Assembly: GCF_001005725.1 (NCBI RefSeq)
Contig: NZ_LBIC01000010.1
Span: 62,001 to 126,000 of the forward strand
From: Sphingobium chungbukense
GTDB lineage: Bacteria > Pseudomonadota > Alphaproteobacteria > Sphingomonadales > Sphingomonadaceae
Length of the DNA: 64,000 bases
Direction of reading: 5' to 3'
Part shown: piece after piece, positions 60,239 through 64,000 of the stretch
How the letters are laid out: each line of letters starts with the position of its first letter
How positions within the stretch are numbered: the stretch's first letter is position 1
Notes under the pieces: generated by a model
What the model was told of the DNA's origin: nothing
What the model saw: only the letters and a program-made list of their open reading frames with translations
Database searches by the model: none
Program-made: the position numbers and the translations under genes

Positions 60239-60979
60239 ATGGCTTCAGTTACCGAGATCGCACCGGACGTCTTCCGGATCACTACCTTCAATCCGACGAC
60301 CAGGCTCTCCTACAGTCATTTCGTCATTCGCGACGATGAGCCTGTTCTCTATCATGCCGGCCTGCGCAGCTGCTTCGCCGAGCTTAGCGAGGCAGCGGCC
60401 AGTGTCGTCGATGTCCAGAAGATCCGCCATATCGGCTTCAGCCATTTCGAGTCCGACGAATGCGGCGCGCTCAACGACTGGCTCGAAGCGGCGCCGGATG
60501 CGGTGGCCTTCACCGGGCCGCTGTGCGCCGCGACCAGCCTCAACGATTTCGCCATTCGGTCGCCGGCCGTTCTCGGCAAGGATGCGACTCTGGAAACCGG
60601 GACCAAGCGCTTCCGGCTGATACCCACTCCGCATTTGCCGCACGGCTGGGATTCGGCGATGCTTTTCGAAGAAAGCGATCGAACGCTGTTCGTCTCCGAT
60701 CTGTTCACCGATTCGGGTGACCCGGCGCCTGTCATCGACAGCGGACTCGCCGATCGGGCGCACCAGTTCCTGCTGCGCGCCGAGCAAAGCCTCTTCGCCC
60801 ATTCGACAAACTTCAATCCGAGCAGCCGAGGTCAGCTCGAAGCGCTTGCCGAACTGGGGCCAAAGACACTGGCCGTGATGCATGGAAGCAGCTTCTCTGG
60901 TGAGGGTTCGCAAGAATTGCTGCAACTGGCGAGCGCGATGGAGGACGTCTTCAAGAAGCAGGCGGTCATCGATGGCTGA
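60239..60979 (+). CDS. Metallo-beta-lactamase-fold protein, flavodiiron (ODP)-like, 246 aa
   Basis: The sequence resembles the oxygen-binding di-iron MBL domain of flavodiiron proteins. The metal motif is SHFESDECGALNDW (HxExD), followed by TPHLPHGWDSAMLFEE, LFVSDLFTDSG and VMHGSSFSG, matching later His and Asp ligands. It lacks the flavodoxin domain, and the residue after the HxExD aspartate is Glu instead of the usual His. A hydrolase or di-iron oxidase/reductase role cannot be separated. It is the first gene of a plus-strand group with an alpha/beta hydrolase and a PLP decarboxylase. Confidence 0.78.
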   Translation: MASVTEIAPDVFRITTFNPTTRLSYSHFVIRDDEPVLYHAGLRSCFAELSEAAASVVDVQKIRHIGFSHFESDECGALNDWLEAAPDAVAFTGPLCAATSLNDFAIRSPAVLGKDATLETGTKRFRLIPTPHLPHGWDSAMLFEESDRTLFVSDLFTDSGDPAPVIDSGLADRAHQFLLRAEQSLFAHSTNFNPSSRGQLEALAELGPKTLAVMHGSSFSGEGSQELLQLASAMEDVFKKQAVIDG

Positions 60980-61055
60980 CGGGAAGTGACAAGGAAATTC
61001 TAGCTGAACCAATAATCTCGCAGAGGAAGAAAATTCCCGCGAACCAGGAGAGGAG

Positions 61056-61928
61056 ATGAAGATGACGGGCATTTATGGCGGCTATGCGACACAAACCGAA
61101 CTCGATGATCAATACGACGTCGAGAGGGTGGTGCCAAACATCGAGAAATATCTGACCTATTATGTCGATGGCAGCGCAGCCTCCCGGGAAGCGCTGAAGC
61201 CACAGATGCGGCTATCCTACGGCCCGACTGTCGCGGAGTCGCTCAACCTGTTCCCGGCCCAGAAACCTGGCAAGCGACCAATATTCCTCTTCTTTCACGG
61301 TGGCTGGTGGCGCTCCAACCCGGCGGACCTGTTCGACGTCATAGCCATGGGGCCGGCCGCCGCTGGTTTCGTGGTCGCCAACGTCAACTACGCCCTGTGC
61401 CCCACGGTCACCATCACCGAGATCGTCCGCCAGGCGAGGGCAGCCGTTGCCTGGATCGCTCGAAACGCCGATCGTTTCGACGGCGACCCGGATCAAATCT
61501 TCGTGGGCGGTCATTCGGCGGGCGGGCATATCACCGGAATGCTGCTCCTGACCGATTGGGTCGGGGACTATGGGCTCGCGCCCGACGTCGTCAAAGGAGG
61601 CCTATCGATCTCGGGTCTTTTTGACATGGCGCCATTCGCCCATAGCTGGCTCCAGCCTGCGCTCCGCCTGAGCGGTCAGGAAATCCTGAACATCAGTCCG
61701 ATCCGGATCGTAAGGGAATGCGCCACACCGCTGATCGCAGCCTGGGGCGGCGCGGAAACGACGGCCTTCGGCATCCAGTCCAACGACTTCCTCAAGGCGT
61801 GGGCAGCGAAGGGAAACAAGGGGGCCCCACTGGAGATACCGGGCAAGAATCACTTCGATGTCCTGGATGGCTTTGAGACGGCCGATGGAACATTGACGAA
61901 GGCGCTGCTCTCACTAGCGTCGACCTGA
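61056..61928 (+). CDS. Alpha/beta hydrolase, kynurenine-formamidase/BD-FAE-like, 290 aa
   Basis: This is a serine hydrolase with an oxyanion-hole HGGWW motif (FFHGGWWRSN, about residues 82-91), nucleophile elbow GGHSAGGHI (about 150-158), and a C-terminal acid/His region ending in PGKNHFDVLDGF. The HGGxW and GHSAGG pair typifies the arylformamidase-like esterases. Aryl-formamide or anilide hydrolysis would release an aromatic amine, fitting the adjacent aniline pathway, but this is inference. A strong AGGAGAGG site precedes ATG 61056. It lies 76 bp after the MBL gene. Confidence 0.85.
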   Translation: MKMTGIYGGYATQTELDDQYDVERVVPNIEKYLTYYVDGSAASREALKPQMRLSYGPTVAESLNLFPAQKPGKRPIFLFFHGGWWRSNPADLFDVIAMGPAAAGFVVANVNYALCPTVTITEIVRQARAAVAWIARNADRFDGDPDQIFVGGHSAGGHITGMLLLTDWVGDYGLAPDVVKGGLSISGLFDMAPFAHSWLQPALRLSGQEILNISPIRIVRECATPLIAAWGGAETTAFGIQSNDFLKAWAAKGNKGAPLEIPGKNHFDVLDGFETADGTLTKALLSLAST

Positions 61929-61941
61929 AGGAACGTGCAGA

Positions 61942-61964
61942 TCGGGTCGCCTCTGGCGACCCGA
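61942..61964 (+). terminator. Perfect hairpin between the hydrolase and decarboxylase genes
   Basis: TCGGGTCGCC-TCT-GGCGACCCGA is a perfect 10-bp stem with a 3-base loop, starting 13 bases after the hydrolase stop and ending 14 bases before the decarboxylase ATG. With no T-run it may act as an attenuating or processing hairpin rather than a full terminator. Confidence 0.5.
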
Positions 61965-61978
61965 ATCACTTGGAATCA

Positions 61979-63379
61979 ATGGAGTATGTGTTGGATCAGT
62001 TGAATGGCTCTGCGGCCACCTCCGATAGCGACGAAATCCACCTGTTGCGGGATGCCGACGAACGGGCGCGTGCCTATACAGCGACCATCGCCGGCCGTCG
62101 CGCCTGGCCGGCACGGGAGGCGTTGGGCGTGCTTTCCGCTTTCAAGGAGGATTTCCCACAGAGCGGGATGACGGCGGAGGACACGCTGAGGCTTCTCGAC
62201 GAGGTCGGCTCACCCGCGACATCGGCGAGCACAGGCCCGAACTATTTCGGTTATGTGATAGGCGGCGTGCTCCCGGCTGCTGCCGCTGCCGAGCGGATGG
62301 TGCTCGCCTGGGATCAGCGCGCGTCAACGTTCGACAGCTCTCCGGTTTCCGATGCGATCGAGACCCAGGCGGCGCGCTGGATATTGGAAGCACTCGATCT
62401 TCCTCGAACCGCCGGTGTCGGTTTCGGCACAAGCGCCACTGCGTGCACCATCGCCTGTCTCGCGGCTGCACGCCGATCGGTGCTCGCGCGGGCCGGCTGG
62501 AACTGGGATCGCCACGGCGCCAAGGGCGCACCTGACGTGAAAGTAATGCTGCCGGAGACTGCACATGTGGCTGTCATCAAGGCGCTTCGAATCCTGGGTT
62601 TCGGCCTCGACAATCTCATCCGGCTGCCGGTCGACGATGCGGGGCGAGCGATCGTCGAGCAGGTGCCTGATGCAGATGATCTGACCATCCTCTGCCTCCA
62701 GGCAGGCGAGGTGAACACCGGCAGCTTCGATCATTTCGCCAAACTCATCCCGATGGCGCAGGCTCGGGGGGCGTGGGTGCATGTGGATGGAGCGTTCGGG
62801 CTATGGGCGCGGGCGTCGTCCTCGCGAGCGCTGTGCGACGGCGTGGAGGAAGCGGACAGCTGGACGGCGGATGGCCACAAGTGGTTGAACACGCCCTATG
62901 ATGGCGCTTTCGCCATCTGCCGCGAGGCCAGCGACATGGCGACGGCCATGTCCTCCGAGGCGGTCTACGCGCCGGCGTCTGCTTCCGCACAGCAGAATCT
63001 GACCCTTGAATTCTCGCGGCGTGCCCGCGGCATCCCGATTTGGGCGGCATTGCGGACGCTCGGCCGCGATGGCCTTCGTGAACTTGTCGATCGCAACATC
63101 TCCCAAGCCCAGCATGTCGCGCAGAGGCTCCGCGCCGAAGGCTATGAGATACTGAACGAGGTGGTCCTGAACCAGGTGCTGGTGCGCGCGGGCGATGACG
63201 ACTGCACCCAGCATATCTGCCGCGCCGCTCAGGAGTCCGGCGTTGCCTGGTTCGGCATGACCCGCTGGGAGGGACGTCCGGCGTTCAGGCTCAGTTTCTC
63301 GAGTTGGCGTACGAGCCAGGAGAATCTCAATCGGCTCGTGGAACTCCTCGTCGGCCTGTTCCGCGACACGAAAGTTTAA
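61979..63379 (+). CDS. PLP-dependent group II decarboxylase family protein, 466 aa
   Basis: This is a fold-type I enzyme of the aromatic-L-amino-acid/glutamate decarboxylase family. It shows YFGYVIGGVLPAAAAAERM (about residues 83-101), GFGTSATACTIACLAAAR, the cofactor region WVHVDGAFGLWA (about 260-271) and the PLP lysine in TADGHKWLNTPYD near residue 300. The C-terminal SFSSWRT is typical. It could decarboxylate an aromatic amino acid; related bacterial proteins also act as aldehyde synthases. ATG 61979 is preferred over TTG 61970. Its tie to the hydrolase upstream suggests shared regulation. Confidence 0.85.
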   Translation: MEYVLDQLNGSAATSDSDEIHLLRDADERARAYTATIAGRRAWPAREALGVLSAFKEDFPQSGMTAEDTLRLLDEVGSPATSASTGPNYFGYVIGGVLPAAAAAERMVLAWDQRASTFDSSPVSDAIETQAARWILEALDLPRTAGVGFGTSATACTIACLAAARRSVLARAGWNWDRHGAKGAPDVKVMLPETAHVAVIKALRILGFGLDNLIRLPVDDAGRAIVEQVPDADDLTILCLQAGEVNTGSFDHFAKLIPMAQARGAWVHVDGAFGLWARASSSRALCDGVEEADSWTADGHKWLNTPYDGAFAICREASDMATAMSSEAVYAPASASAQQNLTLEFSRRARGIPIWAALRTLGRDGLRELVDRNISQAQHVAQRLRAEGYEILNEVVLNQVLVRAGDDDCTQHICRAAQESGVAWFGMTRWEGRPAFRLSFSSWRTSQENLNRLVELLVGLFRDTKV

Positions 63380-63393
63380 AGCTCGATCTGGAC

Positions 63394-63420
63394 GCCTGCG
63401 GCGGCTTTGCCGCCGCAGGC
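63394..63420. terminator. Strong bidirectional hairpin
   Basis: GCCTGCGGCGGC (63394-63405) pairs perfectly with GCCGCCGCAGGC (63409-63420) around TTT. It lies between the convergent decarboxylase (+) and benE (-) genes. Confidence 0.65.
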
Positions 63421-63424
63421 TGGG

Positions 63425-64000
63425 TCACGCTTTGGCATCGCGCCGCAATATAGCCTTGGCGGCCAAGGCCGCGAAACCGCACACCAATCCCCAAAAAGCG
63501 GATCCAAGCCCGAACAGCGCTAGGCCCGACCCGGTGGCGAGGAAGGTGACGACAGCGGCATCACGTTCATCCTTCGCCGCTAGTGCGGTTTCAAGTGCGC
63601 CGACCAAGGCAGGAATCAGAGCGACCCCGGTCAGAGCCGCGATGACGTCGTGCGGAAGTGCGAGGAAGAAACGGACGAGCAGCGGGGCGAACAAAGCCAG
63701 GACGAGATAGCAACCGCCATATAGAACGCCGACCGTCCATCGGCGCGAACGATCGGGATGTGCTTCCTCGCTCGTACAGATCGCCGCCGTGATCGCTGCG
63801 AGGTTGATGGAATAGGCGCCGAATGGAGCGCCCACAAGCGAGGCGAGTCCGGTCGCGACCAGCAGGAGCCCTAGTTTCGGTCGGAAGCCAGCTGTTCGCA
63901 ATACCACCAGCCCTGGAAGGTTCTGCGATACGAGCGTAACCAGGAACAATGGAATGGCGATGCCGATGGTCGCCCGAATATCGAAATGGGGGATGGTAGG
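63425..64000 (-). CDS. benE: BenE-family benzoate/aromatic-acid transporter (partial, 5' end outside the window)
   Basis: The visible 191 residues are the C-terminal half of a BenE transporter: TIGIAIPLFLVTLVSQNLPGLVVLRTAGFRPK, GAPFGAYSINLAAITAAICTSEEAHPD (conserved BenE region), WTVGVLYGGCYLVLALFAPLLV and PHDVIAALTGVALIPALVGALETAL. Multiple hydrophobic helices are present. The frame is open to the window edge, so the start lies beyond 64000. BenE proteins are benzoate/H+ symporters; here a carboxylated aromatic might be imported for the nearby catabolic genes. Confidence 0.88.
   Translation of the reverse strand, partial: PTIPHFDIRATIGIAIPLFLVTLVSQNLPGLVVLRTAGFRPKLGLLLVATGLASLVGAPFGAYSINLAAITAAICTSEEAHPDRSRRWTVGVLYGGCYLVLALFAPLLVRFFLALPHDVIAALTGVALIPALVGALETALAAKDERDAAVVTFLATGSGLALFGLGSAFWGLVCGFAALAAKAILRRDAKA

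Noticed and set aside
1..64000. CRISPR arrays, tRNA or rRNA genes, att sites
   Set aside because: No regularly spaced repeats, no cloverleaf-like or rRNA-like sequence, and no duplicated tRNA end were noticed on reading; a dedicated scan was not possible.

Overview
The window reads as a chromosome or large replicon of a sphingomonad-type alphaproteobacterium. Indications are a C4-pathway 5-aminolevulinate synthase (HemA), the alphaproteobacterial arrangement of CysI with DUF2849 and DUF934, a high-GC coding style, a spinster-type MFS carrier beside a TonB receptor, and many tightly overlapping genes. The genus cannot be fixed from the sequence alone. No rRNA, tRNA, CRISPR array or intact insertion sequence was seen.

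Left part (1-37 kb): respiration, sulfur metabolism and stress. After a partial gene and a small membrane protein come a LysR regulator divergent from a drug-efflux MFS, and a nitrate/sulfonate/taurine-type ABC importer. A minus-strand operon follows (hemA, a DUF2849-CysI fusion, DUF934, DUF983) with a divergent MocR regulator. Next are a membrane fatty-acid hydroxylase, a hisC-like aminotransferase and a complete cbb3 oxidase locus, ccoNOQP-GHIS, including the 57-residue ccoS. A catalase precedes a second MocR regulator that heads an operon of nitrilase, cyanide-insensitive-type bd oxidase (cioAB), a 48-residue DUF2474 protein and a 2OG-Fe dioxygenase. Then come an azoreductase/NTF2/TetR group, a UlaG-like hydrolase divergent from an HxlR regulator, and an ECF sigma, anti-sigma, catalase-like peroxidase and cytochrome b561 operon. 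In that operon the sigma gene seems to start at CTG.

Middle (37.5-44.6 kb): a decayed IS3-family transposase, then a LysR regulator divergent from a transport/phosphatase operon (metallophosphoesterase, spinster MFS, TonB receptor, tyrosine-phosphatase-like protein).

Right part (44.6-64 kb): a catabolic block. Almost everything from 58864 down to 44622 lies on the minus strand and, in order, encodes a PF04199 'cyclase' hydrolase, muconate/chloromuconate cycloisomerase, (chloro)catechol 1,2-dioxygenase, the aniline dioxygenase set Q-T-A1-A2-B, an outer-membrane MetA-type channel, a LysR regulator, maleylacetate reductase, 3-oxoadipate CoA-transferase (pcaIJ) and 3-oxoadipyl-CoA thiolase (pcaF). 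Read together this is a nearly self-contained route from an aniline, probably a substituted or halogenated one, through catechol, muconate, muconolactone, maleylacetate and 3-oxoadipate to succinyl-CoA and acetyl-CoA. No classical dienelactone hydrolase, muconolactone isomerase or enol-lactone hydrolase is present. The PF04199 gene is in the right place to act as a trans-dienelactone/muconolactone hydrolase. This gives the window its strongest candidate for an under-described system. Upstream are an FMN reductase, a palindrome-rich 451-bp regulatory region, an MBL hydrolase, an alpha/beta hydrolase, a PLP decarboxylase and a partial BenE transporter.
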